Origin: Xylocopa sonorina
Lineage: Eukaryota; Arthropoda; Insecta; Hymenoptera; Apidae
DNA: 64,000 nucleotides
Direction of reading: 5' to 3'
Assembly: GCF_050948175.1 (NCBI RefSeq)
Contig: NW_027490465.1
Span: forward strand, 1-64,000
The translations under genes and the position numbers were made by a program. Shown in pieces: positions 14,516 to 26,900 of the stretch (within the stretch, counting starts at the first letter, position 1; each line of letters begins with the position of its first letter). The notes under the pieces are model-generated. The model made no database searches. It saw only the letters and a list, made by a program, of their open reading frames with translations, and was not told the DNA's origin.

Positions 14516-15613
14516 TTGAAGTGTAGACGAGGAATACATAACACTTCGCAAGTCGTATTATATCTTACCATGAAACATAGAAATGAGATGCGACATCGCG
14601 TTTTAAGAAGCATTAGAACTCCATTGCTACGATACGTAGACATCTGCAAACGCTATTTCCTTGCAAGGAAGTGTCGCATTTACATTCATTTGAAGTGTAG
14701 ACGAGGAATACATAACACTTCGCAAGTCATATTATATCTTACCATGAAACATAGAAATGAGATGCGATATCGCGTTTTAAGAAGCATTAGAAATCTATTG
14801 CTACGATACGTAGACATCTGCAAACGCTATTTCCTTGCAAGGGAGTGTCGCACTTACATTCATTTGAATCGTAGACGAGGAATGCATAACACTTCGCAAA
14901 TCATATTATATCTTATCATGAAACATAGAAATGAGATGCGATATCGCGTTTTAAGAAGCATTAGAACTCTATTGCTACTATACCTAGACATCTGCAGACG
15001 CTATTTCCTAGCAAGGTAGTGTCGCATTTACATTCATTTGAAGTGTAGACGTGGAATACATGACACTTCGCAAATCATATTATATCTTACCATGAAACAT
15101 AGAAATGAGATGCGATATCGCGTTCTAAGAAGCATTAGAACACTACTGCTACGACAGGTAGACATTTGCAAACGCTATTTCGTTGCAAGGAAGTGTCGCA
15201 TTTACATTCGTTTGAAGTGTAGACGAGGAATACATAACACTTCGCAAGTCATATTATATCTTACCATGAAACATAGAAATGAGATGCGATATCGCGTTTT
15301 AAGAAGCATTAGAACTCTATTGCTACGATACGTAGACATCTGCAAACGCTATTTCCTTGCAAGGAAGTGTCGCATTTACATTCATTTGAAGTGTAGACGA
15401 GGAATACATGACACTACGCAAATCATATTATATCTTACCATGAAGCATAGAAGTGAGATGCGATATCGCGTTCTAAGAAGCATTAGAACTCTATTGCTAC
15501 GATACGTAGACATCTGCAAACGCTATTTCCTTGCAAAGAAGTGTCGCATTTACATTCATTTGAATCGTAGACGAGGAATGCATAACACTTCGCAATGAAT
15601 ATTATATCTTATC

Positions 15614-17330
15614 ATGAAACATAGATATGAGATGCAATATCTCGTTTTAAGAAGCATTAGAACTCTATTGCTACGATACCTAGACATCTGCAGACGCTAT
15701 TTCCTAGCAAGGACGTGTCGCATTTACATTCATTTGAAGTGTAGACGAGGAATACATGACACTTCGCAAATCATATTATATCTTACCATGAAACGTAGAA
15801 GTTAGATGCAATATAGCGTTCTAAGAAGCATTAGAACACTACTGCTACGATAGGTAGACATTTGCAAACGCTATTTCGTTGCAAGGAAGTGTCGCATTTA
15901 CATTCATTTGAAGTGTAGACGAGGAATACATAACACTTCGCAAGTCGTATTATATCTTACCATGAAACATAGAAATGAGATGCGATATCGCGTTTTAAGA
16001 AGCATTAGAACTCCATTGCTACGATACGTAGACATCTGCAAACGCTATTTCCTTGCAAGGAAGTGTCGCATTTACATTCATTTGAAGTGTAGACGAGGAA
16101 TACATGACACTTCGCAAATCATATAATATCTTACCATGAAACATAGAAATGAGATGCGATATCGCGTTTTAAGAATCATAAGAACTCTATTGTTACGATA
16201 CGTAGACATCTGCAAACGCTATTTCCTTGCAAAGAAGTGTCGCATTTACATTCATTTGAAGTGTAGACGAGGAATACATGACACTTCGCAAATCATATTA
16301 TATCTTACCATGAAACATAGAAATGAGATGCGATATCGCGTTTTAAGAATCATAAGAACTCTATTGCTACGATACGTAGACATCTGCAAACGCAATTTCC
16401 TTGCAAGGAAGTATCGCATTTACATTCATTTGATGTGTAGACGAGGAATACATAACACTTCGCAAATCATATTATATCTTACCATGAAACATAGAAATGA
16501 GATGCTATATCGCGTTTTAAGAATCATAAGAACTCTATTGCTACGATTCGTAGACATCTGCAAACGCTATTTCCTTGCAAAGAAGTGTCGCATTTACATT
16601 CATTTGAATCGTAGACGAGGAATGCATAACACTTCGCAATGAATATTATATCTTATCATGAAACATAGAAATGAGATGCGATGTCGCGTTTTAAGAATCA
16701 TAAGAACTCTATTGCTACGATACGTAGACATCTGCAAACGCTATTTCCTTGCAAGGAAGTGTCGCATTTACATTCATTTGATGTGTAGACGAGGAATACA
16801 TAACACTTCGCAAATCATATTATATCTTACCATGAAACAAAGAAATGAGATGCGATATCGCGTTTTAAGAATCATAAGAACTCTATTGCTACGATACGTA
16901 GACATCTGCAAACGCAATTTCCTTGCAAGGAAGTATCGCATTTACATTCATTTGATGTGTAGACGAGGAATACATAACACTTCGCAAATCATATTATATC
17001 TTACCATGAAACATAGAAATGAGATGCTATATCGCGTTTTAAGAATCATAAGAACTCTATTGCTACGATACGTAGACATCTGCAAACGGTATTTCCTTGC
17101 AAAGAAGTGTCGCATTTACATTCATTTGAATCGTAGACGAGGAATGCATAACACTTCGCAATGAATATTATATCTTATCATGAAACATAGAAATGAGATG
17201 CGATGTCGCGTTCTAAGAAGCATTAGAACACTCCTGCTACGATAGGTAGACATTTGCAAACCCTATTTCGTTGCAAGGAAGTGTCGCATTTACATTCATT
17301 TGAAGTGTAGACGAGGAATACATAACACTT
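15614..17330 (+). repeat. Super-repeat block beginning with GCAATATCTCG monomer, second copy
   Basis: This is the counterpart of 7089-8800 at an offset of 49 monomers minus one base, with the same order of variant monomers. It then departs into a monomer with CACTCCTGCTACGATAGG near 17220 that is not seen in the first copy, marking a recombination junction between variant blocks. Confidence 0.75.
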
Positions 17331-20300
17331 CCCAAGTCATATTATATCTTACCATGAAACATAGAAATGAGATGCGATGTCGCGTTTTATGAAGCATTAG
17401 AACTCTATTGCTGCGATACCTAGACATCTGCAGACGCTATTTCCTTGCAAGTAAGAGTCGCATTTACATTCATTTTAATCGTAGACGAGGAATACATGAT
17501 ACTTCGCAAATCATATTATATCTTATCATGAAACATAGAAATGAGATGCGATGTCGCGTTTTAAGAAGCATTAGAACTCTATTGCTACGATACCTAGACA
17601 TCTGCAGACGCTATTTCCTTGCAAGGAAGTGTCGCATTTACATTCATTTGAATCGTAGACGAGGAATACATGATACTTCGCAAATCATATTATATCTTAC
17701 CATGAAACATAGAAATGAGATGCGATATCGCGTTTTAAGAAGCATTAGAAATCTATTGCTACGATACGTAGACATCTGCAAACGCTATTTCCTTGCAAGG
17801 AAGTGTCGCATTTACATTCATTTGAAGTGTAGACGAGGAATACATGACACTTCGCAAATCATATAATGTCTTACCATGAAACATAGAAATGAGATGCGAT
17901 ATCGCGTTTTAAGAATCATAAGAACTTTATTGCTACGATACGTAGACATCTGCAGACGCTATTTCCTAGCAAGGACGTGTCGCATTTACATTCATTTGAA
18001 GTGTAGACGAGGAATACATGACACTACGCAAATCATATTATATCTTACCATGAAACATAGAAGTGAGATGCGATATCGCGTTCTAAGAAGCATTAGAACA
18101 CTACTGCTACGATAGGTAGACATTTGCAAACGCTATTTCGTTGCAAGGAAGTGTCGCATTTACATTCATTTGAAGTGTAGACGAGGAATACGTAACACTT
18201 CGCAAGTCATATTATATCTTACCATGAAACATAGAAATGAGATGCGATATCGCGTTTTAAGAAGCATTAGAGCTCTATTGCTACGATACGTAGACATCTT
18301 CAAACGCTATTTCCTTGCAAGGAAGTGTCGCATTTACATTCATTTGAAGTGTAGACGAGGAATACATAACACTTCGCAAGTCATATTATATCTTACCATG
18401 AAACATAGAAATGAGATGCGATATCGCGTTTTAAGAAGCATTAGAGCTCTATTGCTACGATACGTAGACATCTTCAAACGCTATTTCCTTGCAAGGAAGT
18501 GTCGCATTTACATACATTTGAAGTGTAGACGAGGAATACAGAACACTTCGCAAATCATATTATATCTTACCATGAAACGTAGAAATGAGATGCGATATCG
18601 CGTTTTAAGAAGCATTAGAACTCCATTGCTACGATACCTAGACATCTGCAGACGCTATTTCCTTGCAAAGAAGTGTCGCATTTACATTCATTTGAATCGT
18701 AGACGAGGAATGCATAACACTTCGCAATGAATATTATATCTTACCATGAAACATAGAAATGAGATGCGATATCGCGTTTTAAGAAGCATTAGAAATCTAT
18801 TGCTACGACATGTAGACATCTGCAAACGCTATTTCCTTGCAAAGAAGTGTCGCATTTACATTCATTTGAATCGTAGACGAGGAATGCATAACACTTCGCA
18901 ATGAATATTATATCTTATCATGAAGCATAGATATGAGATGCAATATCTCGTTTTAAGAAGCATTAGAACTCTATTGCTACGATACCTAGACATCTGCAGA
19001 CGCTATTTCCTAGCAAGGACGTGTCGCATTTACATTCATTTGAAGTGTAGACGAGGAATACATGACACTTCGCAAATCATATTATATCTTACCATGAAAC
19101 GTAGAAGTTAGATGCAATATAGCGTTCTAAGAAGCATTAGAACACTACTGCTACGATAGGTAGACATTTGCAAACGCTATTTCGTTGCAAGGAAGTGTCG
19201 CATTTACATTCATTTGAAGTGTAGACGAGGAATGCATAACACTTCGCAAGTCGTATTATATCTTACCATGAGACATAGAAATGAGATGCGATATCGCGTT
19301 TTAAGAAGCATTAGAACTCCATTGCTACGATACGTAGACATCTGCAAACGCTATTTCCTTGCAAGGAAGTGTCGCATTTACATTAATTTGAAGTGTAGAC
19401 GAGGAATACATGACACTTCGCAAATCATATTATATCTTACCATGAAACGTAGAAGTTAGATGCAATATAGCGTTCTAAGAAGCATTAGAACACTACTGCT
19501 ACGATAGGTAGACATTTGCAAACGCTATTTCGTTGCAAGGAAGTGTCGCATTTATATCCATTTGAAGTGTAGACGAGGAATACATAACACTTCGCAAGTC
19601 GTATTATATCTTACCATGAAACATAGAAATGAGATGCGATATCGCGTTTTAAGAAGCATTAGAACTCCATTGCTACGATACGTAGACATCTGCAAACGCT
19701 ATTTCGTTGCAAGGAAGTGTCGCATTTACATTCATTTGAAGTGTAGACGAGGAATACATAACACTTCGCAAGTCATATTATATCTTACCATGAAACATAG
19801 AAATGAGATGCGATATCGCGTTTTAAGAAGCATTAGAACTCCATTGCTACGATACGTAGACATCTGCAAACGCTATTTCCTTGCAAGGAAGTGTCGCATT
19901 TACATTCATTTGAAGTGTAGACGAGGAATACATAACACTTCGCAAGTCATATTATATCTTACCATGAAACATAGAAATGAGATGCGATATCGCGTTTTAA
20001 GAAGCATTAGAAATCTATTGCTTCGATACGTAGACATCTGCAAACGCTATTTCCTTGCAAGGGAGTGTCGCACTTACATTCATTTGAATCGTAGACGAGG
20101 AATGCATAACACTTCGCAAATCATATTATATCTTATCATGAAACATAGAAATGAGATGCGATATCGCGTTTTAAGAAGCATTAGAACTCTATTGCTACTA
20201 TACCTAGACATCTGCAGACGCTATTTCCTAGCAAGGTAGTGTCGCATTTACATTCATTTGAAGTGTAGACGTGGAATACATGACACTTCGCAAATCATAT

Positions 20301-23300
20301 TATATCTTACCATGAAACATAGAAATGAGATGCGATATCGCGTTTTAAGAAGCATTAGAAATCTATTGCTACGATACGTAGACATCTGCAAACGCTATTT
20401 CCTAGCAAGGAAGTGTCGCATTTACATTCATTTGAAGTGTACATGAGGAATACATAACACTCCGCAAGTCATATTATATCTTACCATGAAACATAGAAAT
20501 GAGATGCGATATCGCGTTCTAAGAAGCATTAGAACACTACTGCTACGACAGGTAGACATTTGCAAACGCTATTTCGTTGCAAGGAAGTGTCGCATTTACA
20601 TTCATTTGAAGTGTAGACGAGGAATACATAACACTTCGCAAGTCATATTATATCTTACCATGAAACATAGAAATGAGATGCGATATCGCGTTTTAAGAAG
20701 CATTAGAACTCTATTGCTACGTTACGTAGACATCTGCAAACGCTATTTCCTTGCAAGGAAGTATCGCATTTACATTCATTTGAAGTGTAGACGAGGAATA
20801 CATGACACTACGCAAATCATATTATATCTTACCATGAAACATAGAAGTGAGATGCGATATCGCGTTCTAAGAAGCATTAGAACACTACTGCTACGATAGG
20901 TAGACATTTGCAAACGCTATTTCCTTGCAAGGAAGTGTCGCATTTACATTCATTTGAAGTGTAGACGAGGAATACATAACACTTCGCAAGTCATACTATA
21001 TCTTACCATGAAACATAGAAATGAGATGCGATATCGCGTTTTAAGAAGCATTAGAAATCTATTGCTACGATACGTAGACATCTGCAATCTCTATTTCCTT
21101 GCAAGGGAGTGTCGCACTTACATTCATTTGAATCGTAGACGAGGAATGCATAACACTTCGCAAATCATATTATATCTTATCATGAAACATAGAAATGAGA
21201 TGCGATATCGCGTTTTAAGAATCATAAGAACTCTATTGCTACGATACGTAGACATCTGCAAACGCTATTTCCTTGCAAAGAAGTGTCGCATTTACATTCA
21301 TTTGAATCGTAGACGAGGAATGCATAACACTTCGCAATGAATATTATATCTTATCATGAAACATAGATATGAGATGCAATATCTCGTTTTAAGAAGCATT
21401 AGAACTCTATTGCTACGATACCTAGACATCTGCAGACGCTATTTCCTAGCAAGGACGTGTCGCATTTACATTCATTTGAAGTGTAGACGAGGAATACATG
21501 ACACTTCGCAAATCATATTATATCTTACCATGAAACGTAGAAGTTAGATGCAATATAGCGTTCTAAGAAGCATTAGAACACTACTGCTACGATAGGTAGA
21601 CATTTGCAAACGCTATTTCGTTGCAAGGAAGTGTCGCATTTACATTCATTTGAAGTGTAGACGAGGAATACATAACACTTCGCAAGTCGTATTATATCTT
21701 ACCATGAAACATAGAAATGAGATGCGATATCGCGTTTCAAGAAGCATTAGAACTCCATTGCTACGATACGTAGACATCTGCAAACGCTATTTCCTTGCAA
21801 GGAAGTGTCGCATTTACATTCATTTGAAGTGTAGACGAGGAATACATGACACTTCGCAAATCATATTATATCTTACCATGAAACATAGAAATGAGATGCG
21901 ATATCGCGTTTTAAGAAGCATTAGAAATCTATTGCTACGATACGTAGACATCTGCAAACGCTATTTCCTTGCAAGGGAGTGTCGCACTTACATTCATTTG
22001 AATCGTAGACGAGGAATGCATAACACTTCGCAAATCATATTATATCTTATCATGAAACATAGAAATGAGATGCGATATCGCGTTTTAAGAAGCATTAGAA
22101 CTCTATTGCTACGATACCTAGACATCTGCAGACGCTATTTCCTAGCAAGGTAGTGTCGCATTTACATTCATTTGAAGTGTAGACGTGGAATACATGACAC
22201 TTCGCAAATCATATTATATCTTACCATGAAACATAGAAATGAGATGCGATATCGCGTTTTAAGAAGCATTAGAAATCTATTGCTACGATACGTAGACATC
22301 TGCAAACGCTATTTCCTAGCAAGGAAGTGTCGCATTTACATTCATTTGAAGTGTACATGAGGAATACATAACACTCCGCAAGTCATATTATATCTTACCA
22401 TGAAACATAGAAATGAGATGCGATATCGCGTTCTAAGAAGCATTAGAACACTACTGCTACGACAGGTAGACATTTGCAAACGCTATTTCGTTGCAAGGAA
22501 GTGTCGCATTTACATTCATTTGAAGTGTAGACGAGGAATACATAACACTTCGCAAATCATATTATATCTTACCATGAAATATAGAAATGAGATGCGATAT
22601 CGCGTTTTAAGAAGCACTAGAACTCTATTGCTACGATAGGTAGACATCTGCAAACGCTATTTCCTTACAAGGAAGTGTCACATTTACATTCATTTGAAGT
22701 GTAGACGAGGAATACATAACACTTCGCAAATTATATTATATTTTACCATGAAACATAGAAATGAGATGCGATATCGCGTTTTAAGAAGCATTAGTACACT
22801 ATTGCTACAATAGGTAGACATTTGCAAACGCTATTTCCTTGCAAGGAAGTGTCGCATTTACATTCATTTGAATCGTAGACGAGGAATGCATAACACTTCG
22901 CAATGAATATTACATCTTACCATGAAACATAGAAATGAGATGCGATATCGCGCTTTAAGAAGCATTAGAAAGCTATTGCTACGATACGTAGACATCTGCA
23001 AACGCTATTTCCTAGCGAGGAAGTGTCGCATTCACATTCATTTGAAGTATAGACGAGGAATGCATAACACTTCCCTATGAATATTATATCTTATCATGAA
23101 ACATAGATATGAGATGCAATATCTCGTTTTAAGAAGCATTAGAACACTATTGCTACGATGGGTAGACATCTGCAAACGCTATTTCCTTGCAAAGAAGTGT
23201 CGCATTTACATTCATTTGAAGTGTAGAGGAGGAATGCATAACACTTCGCAAATCATATTACATTTTACCATGAAACAGAAATGAGATGCAATATCGCGTT

Positions 23301-23429
23301 TTAAGAAGCATTAGAACTCTATTGCTACGATACCTAGACATCTGAAGACGCTATTTCCTAGCAAGGAAGTGTCGCATTTACGTTCATTTGAAGTTTAGAC
23401 GAGGAATACATGACACTTCGCAAATCATA

Positions 23430-23433
23430 TTAT
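23430..23433. repeat. Target-site duplication TTAT, left of LTR copy 1
   Basis: TTAT occurs immediately before TGTGACG and again at 24980-24983 immediately after GACGTGACA. Collapsing the pair gives CATATTATATCTT, the normal satellite sequence (monomer positions 163-166). Confidence 0.85.
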
Positions 23434-23434
23434 T

Positions 23435-23701
23435 GTGACGTCAGGCGTACCGCCTGCCACCCTCCGGCGTCAACCTCTTCTCCAGCGGCATCCGTATCCA
23501 GAGCCCCTGTACGCGGGCCACCCGCCGACACGCCGCTCCAGTATTCAGAGACGACGATACGAGAGAGAGGAAGGGTACTCGACACACGTCAGGGAAGACC
23601 TCACCCCACGTTACGAGGGCGAGGAGCACCACACCACGTACCGCATCGAGTCACCGGCGATCACGCACCCGTACACCCTCTTCTCGTATATGCGATCATA
23701 G
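23435..23701 (+). CDS. C-terminal tail of retroelement reading frame (partial), LTR copy 1
   Basis: This is an 88-codon open stretch from the second base of the LTR to a stop. It reads VTSGVPPATL at the start and has an acidic/aromatic end, ESPAITHPYTLFSYMRS. Copies 2 and 3 carry the same frame from the same base, with aligned motifs YEREEG, YEGEE, ESPAIT and PYTYFSY. In an intact element this would be the end of the last internal open frame running into the 3' LTR; that is an inference, since no internal region is present. There is no real start codon here. The product is not recognised. The frame is retained over diverged copies, so it was probably translated in the parental element. Confidence 0.55.
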   Translation: MTSGVPPATLRRQPLLQRHPYPEPLYAGHPPTRRSSIQRRRYEREEGYSTHVREDLTPRYEGEEHHTTYRIESPAITHPYTLFSYMRS

Positions 23702-23953
23702 TATAAGTACACTACTCATTTCTGTACATACACCACAACACACATCTAGATTTAAATACATACATGTACATACGCCGCCTAGTCGTTACGCTAGAGATAA
23801 GTTGCGATGCGCTCGCGCGCGCACTCGACGCTCGCGGCTCACGCTCAACGCGAGCCGCTCCCCACTCCGACCGGCCGCCCCACCGCTAGGGCCGAGCGGC
23901 TGCCCTACTCCAACCGTCCGCCCCACCGCGAGGGCCCAGCGACTCGCGCGCCG

Positions 23954-23973
23954 CGCGACCCGAGGAGGTCGCG
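23954..23973 (+). other. Conserved GC hairpin, LTR copy 1
   Basis: CGCGACC and GGTCGCG form a perfect 7-bp inverted repeat around the 6-nt loop CGAGGA. The same structure occurs at 55438-55457 and 60762-60781. In copy 2 a C-to-T change in the left arm leaves a G-U pair in RNA, so pairing is kept. Confidence 0.6.
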
Positions 23974-24359
23974 GATGCGAGATCTGATAGACACTTCTAA
24001 TCGCGCCTCCGAACGAGACACATCTAGTCTCGACTCCGAACCGAGGAGTTCTCTCCGACTCGAGCAATTGGCTCATAAGCAACGAGCTACCAGCTCAATG
24101 CCTTCGTCTCTATCTCATCTCCGTTAGCGGAGTCCGTAACGTAACTTAGTCCATTTCAATTTCTTGTTATAATCTTAGTTTAATAACTTAGAATTAGTCA
24201 AGTGTAGTAACATAGGGAAGTTTAAAGAATATACGTAGTTTATACCAGATACAAATCTTCTTTATTTCAATTACAAGTTCCTCAACTCAATTCCACGGGT
24301 ACGCTCGCGAATATTACACGTTTCTACAATTCATCTGCGATAGTCCTGAAGGTAGACAG

Positions 24360-24461
24360 CTAGAGCGAACCAACGCTTAGCCGCTCTTTCTTCAGTCCTG
24401 CCGTAATCGAGCATCTTGCGCCCAGGTTGACACTGTACCGCTAGAGCGAACCAGCGCTTAG
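24360..24461 (+). other. Twin hairpin-like motif, LTR copy 1
   Basis: Two near-identical 21-bp units lie at 24360-24380 and 24441-24461, built around AGAGCGAACCARCGCTTAG. The arms CTA.AGCG and CGCTTAG are complementary apart from one bulged G. Both other LTR copies have the same pair with similar spacing (81-89 bp). This could be a protein-binding site or an RNA stem-loop; the sequence does not decide. Confidence 0.6.
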
Positions 24462-24496
24462 CCGTGCCGTTATCTTCCGAAGTACAAGTGCTCTTG

Positions 24497-24823
24497 ATGA
24501 ACTTCGAGACTCCGAAAAAGCGTACACGACGCGCGGGGAGGAAGGAGTTCATGCGTCGTCTGATTCGCGAATACGTGGGCAGTGTTCCTGGATACATCGA
24601 TCTCTGCACTCGAGTTCCTGTTCCTGCGAAGGATACCTTTTCCGCCGTCCGGCCTGTTCGTGCCCAGGATCGTCCTGTCCCAGCGCCCGTACCCGCCAGC
24701 CAGGGTCAGCCCGTCTGGAAACTCATCCCTGTGACCGTACAACCGTTCCAGCCGTACGCCGCAGCAATACCGGTCACGGATCCAAGGCGCTCTCGATACC
24801 TGGAACGAGAGTCACAGCGGTAA
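24497..24823 (+). CDS. Conserved small KRTRRAGR protein of the retroelement, LTR copy 1
   Basis: This frame has 108 codons. Its Met aligns with the Met of the copy-3 and copy-2 versions; a further in-frame ATG at 24464 would add 11 residues that the others lack. Basic motif KRTRRAGR begins at residue 8, followed by EFMRRLIREYVG, a variable Pro-rich middle, then WKLIPV, PYAAAIPV and DPRRSRYLERE near the end. Copy 3 has exactly the same length and copy 2 is 100 codons. Conserved protein motifs across clearly diverged copies suggest past purifying selection. No known domain is recognised; an arginine-rich nucleic-acid-binding role is only a guess from composition. The stop lies about 15 bp before a splice donor. 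Confidence 0.55.
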   Translation: MNFETPKKRTRRAGRKEFMRRLIREYVGSVPGYIDLCTRVPVPAKDTFSAVRPVRAQDRPVPAPVPASQGQPVWKLIPVTVQPFQPYAAAIPVTDPRRSRYLERESQR

Positions 24824-24838
24824 AATCAAGACATCGAA

Positions 24839-24846
24839 AGGTAAGT
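24839..24846 (+). other. Conserved 5' splice donor AG|GTAAGT, LTR copy 1
   Basis: AGGTAAGT matches the metazoan donor consensus. It follows the small frame's stop and the conserved AATCAAG string. The same arrangement is at 56362-56369 and 61702-61709. It suggests that transcripts starting in the LTR were spliced from here to a downstream acceptor in the parental element. Confidence 0.55.
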
Positions 24847-24979
24847 GCCGCGTTAAATATTCGGTAATTAGAGTCCAGAACGCCAACGAACCCGGTCCAG
24901 GCGCAATTCGCGTTCGTTTCGGGAACGGCTACGACGTCGTGTCATAGTTTCGAGTGAAATCACACGCCGGGACGTGACA

Positions 24980-24983
24980 TTAT
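24980..24983. repeat. Target-site duplication TTAT, right of LTR copy 1
   Basis: This is the partner of 23430-23433. It supports integrase-mediated insertion with a 4-bp stagger. Confidence 0.85.
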
Positions 24984-26590
24984 ATCTTATCATGAAACAT
25001 AGAAATGAGATGCGATATCGCGTTTTAAGAAGCATTAGAACTCTATTGCTACGATACCTAGACATCTGCAGACGCTATTTCCTTGCAGGGAAGTGTCGCA
25101 TTTACATTCATTTGAAGGATAGACGAGGAATACATAACACTTCGCAAATTATATTATATTTTACCATGAAACATAGAAATGAGATGCGATATCGCGTTTT
25201 AAGAATCATAAGAACTCTATTGTTACGATACGTAGACATCTGCAAACGCTATTTCCTTGCAGGGAAGTGTCGCATTTACATTCATTTGAAGAGTAGACGA
25301 GGAATACATAACACATCGCAAATTATATTATATTTTACCATGAAACATAGAAATGAGATGCGATATCGCGTTTTAAGAAGCATTAGTACACTATTGCTAC
25401 AATAGGTAGACATTTGCAAACGCTATTTCCTTGCATGGAAGTGTCGCATTTACATTCATTTGAATCGTAGACGAGGAATGCATAACACTTCGCAATGAAT
25501 ATTACATCTTACCATGAAACATAGAAATGAGATGCTATATCGCGCTTTAAGAAGCATTAGAAAGCTATTGCTGCGATACGTAGACATCTGCAAACGCTAT
25601 TTCCTAGCGAGGAAGTGTCGCATTCACATTCATTTGAAGTATAGACGAGGAATGCATAACACTTCCCTATGAATATTATATCTTATCATGAAACATAGGA
25701 ATGAGATGCGATATCGCGTTTTAAGAAGCATTAGAACACTATTGCTACAATAGGTAGACATTTGCAAACGCTATTTCCTTGCAAGGAAGTGTCGCATTTA
25801 CATTCATTTGTATCGTAGACGAGGAATGCATAACACTTCGCAATGAATATTACATCTTACCATGAAACATAGAGATGAGATGCGATATCGCGCTTTAAGA
25901 AGCATTAGAAAGCTATTGCTACGATACGTAGACATCTGCAAACGCTATTTCCTTGCAAGGAAGTGTCGCATTTACATTCATTTGAAATGTAGAGGAGGAA
26001 TACATAACACTTCGCAAATCATATTACATCTTACCATGAAACAGAAATGAGATGCGATATCGCGTTTTAAGAAGCATTAGAACACTATTGCTACGATACC
26101 TAGACATCTGCAGACGCTATTTCCTAGCAAGGAAGTGTCGCATTTACATTCATTTGAAGTGTAGACGAGGAATACATGACACTTCGCAAATCATATTTTA
26201 TCTTACCATGAAACATAGAAATGAGATGCGATATCGCGTTTTAAGAAGCATCAGAAATCCATTGCTACGATACGTAGACATCTGCAAACGCTATTTCCTT
26301 GCAAGGAAGTGTCGCATTTACATTCATTTGAAGTGTAGACGAGGAATACATAACACTTCGCAAATCATATTATACCTTACCATGAAACATAGAAATGAGA
26401 TGCGATATCGCGTTTTAAGAAGCATTAGAACTCTATTGCTACGATACGTAGACATCCACAAACGCTATTTCCTTGCAAGGAAGTGTCGCATTTACATTCA
26501 TTTGAAGTGTAGACGAGGAATACATAACACTTCGCAAGTCATATTATATCTTACCATGAAACATAGAAATGAGATGCGATATCGCGTTTT

Positions 26591-26900
26591 AAGAATCATG
26601 AGAACCCTATTGCTACGATACCTAGACATCTGCAGACGCTATTTCCTAGGAAGAACGTGTCGCATTTACATTCATTTGAAGTGTAGACGAGGAATACATG
26701 ACACTTCGCAAATCATATTGTATCTTACCATGAAACATAGAAATGAAATGCGATATCGCGTTTTAAGAAGCATTAGAACCCTATTGCTACGATACGTAGA
26801 CATCTGTAAACGCTATTTCCTAGCGAGAAAGAGTCGCATTCACATTCATTTGAAGTGTAGACGAGGAATACATAACACTTCGCAAATCATATTATATCTT
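26591..26900 (+). repeat. Long-range duplicated variant pair (partner at 34417-34725)
   Basis: A monomer reading AAGAATCATGAGAACCC with CCTAGGAAGAACG, followed by one with GCGAGAAAGAGTCGC, occurs here and again from 34417. The offset is 7826 bp, which is 45 monomers minus 4 bases; the 4 bases are explained by two 2-bp deletions in between. It shows that a super-period close to 45 monomers is also present in this part of the array. Confidence 0.7.

Larger units (their letters stand above)
1..23433 (+). repeat. 174-bp satellite array, segment A
   Basis: This is a tandem head-to-tail array of about 135 monomers of 174 bp, all in one orientation. A near-consensus monomer lies at 3262-3435 (starting at ATGAAACATAG); counting its bases gives 63 G/C of 174, about 36%. 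Three monomer flavours intermix. One reads AAGAATCATAAGAAC. One reads AAGAAGCATTAGAAC, often with CGATACCTAG and CTGCAGACGC. One carries ACTACTGCTACGATAGG followed by TTTCGTTGCAAGG. Single-base length errors are rare: a missing G near 3918 and again near 11746, an extra T near 9556, and a missing T near 9994. The segment ends at the TTAT target site of LTR copy 1. No gene is seen. Function is unknown; a centromeric or pericentromeric role is an inference from the architecture only. Confidence 0.97.
23702..24496 (+). other. Non-coding middle of LTR copy 1
   Basis: After the tail frame comes an ACACAACACACATC-type stretch (about 23725-23760). Next is a GC-rich, CpG-rich block (about 23800-23990) ending in the CGCGACC/GGTCGCG hairpin. 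Then there is a CTCCGTTAGCGGAG stem-loop near 24118, an AT-rich segment with TTTATACCAG near 24239, and finally the twin AGAGCGAACC motifs. By position this should hold the promoter, transcription start and polyadenylation signals, but I cannot point to a convincing TATA box or AATAAA. Confidence 0.5.
23434..24979 (+). mobile_element. Solo LTR, copy 1 (Ty3/Gypsy-like family), 1546 bp
   Basis: The insertion begins TGTGACGTC and ends GACGTGACA, so its ends are short imperfect inverted repeats of the TG..CA type typical of LTRs. It is flanked by TTAT on both sides (23430-23433 and 24980-24983); removing the element and one TTAT restores the uninterrupted satellite. No internal second LTR, primer-binding site or polyprotein is present, so a solo LTR left after LTR-LTR recombination is the simplest reading. 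In order it contains a C-terminal coding tail, a GC-rich block with a hairpin (23954-23973), an AT-rich stretch, two AGAGCGAACC motifs, a 108-codon frame and a splice donor. It resembles copy 3 more than copy 2. Assignment to Ty3/Gypsy rests on the 4-bp duplication and termini and is tentative. Confidence 0.85.

Noticed and set aside
1..23433. CRISPR array
   Set aside because: Periodicity is perfect tandem repetition of a 174-bp unit; there are no short repeats separated by unique spacers and no cas genes.
23786..24127. Arg/Pro/Ala-rich ORFs on both strands in the GC-rich LTR block (also 60572-60951)
   Set aside because: Low-complexity GC-rich DNA is open in several frames at once, and the frames are not kept between copies.
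23434..24979. Insertion as a DNA transposon with terminal inverted repeats
   Set aside because: The inverted ends are only about nine bases and imperfect, of the TG..CA type, with a 4-bp duplication and a coding tail entering from one side; this fits an LTR better.
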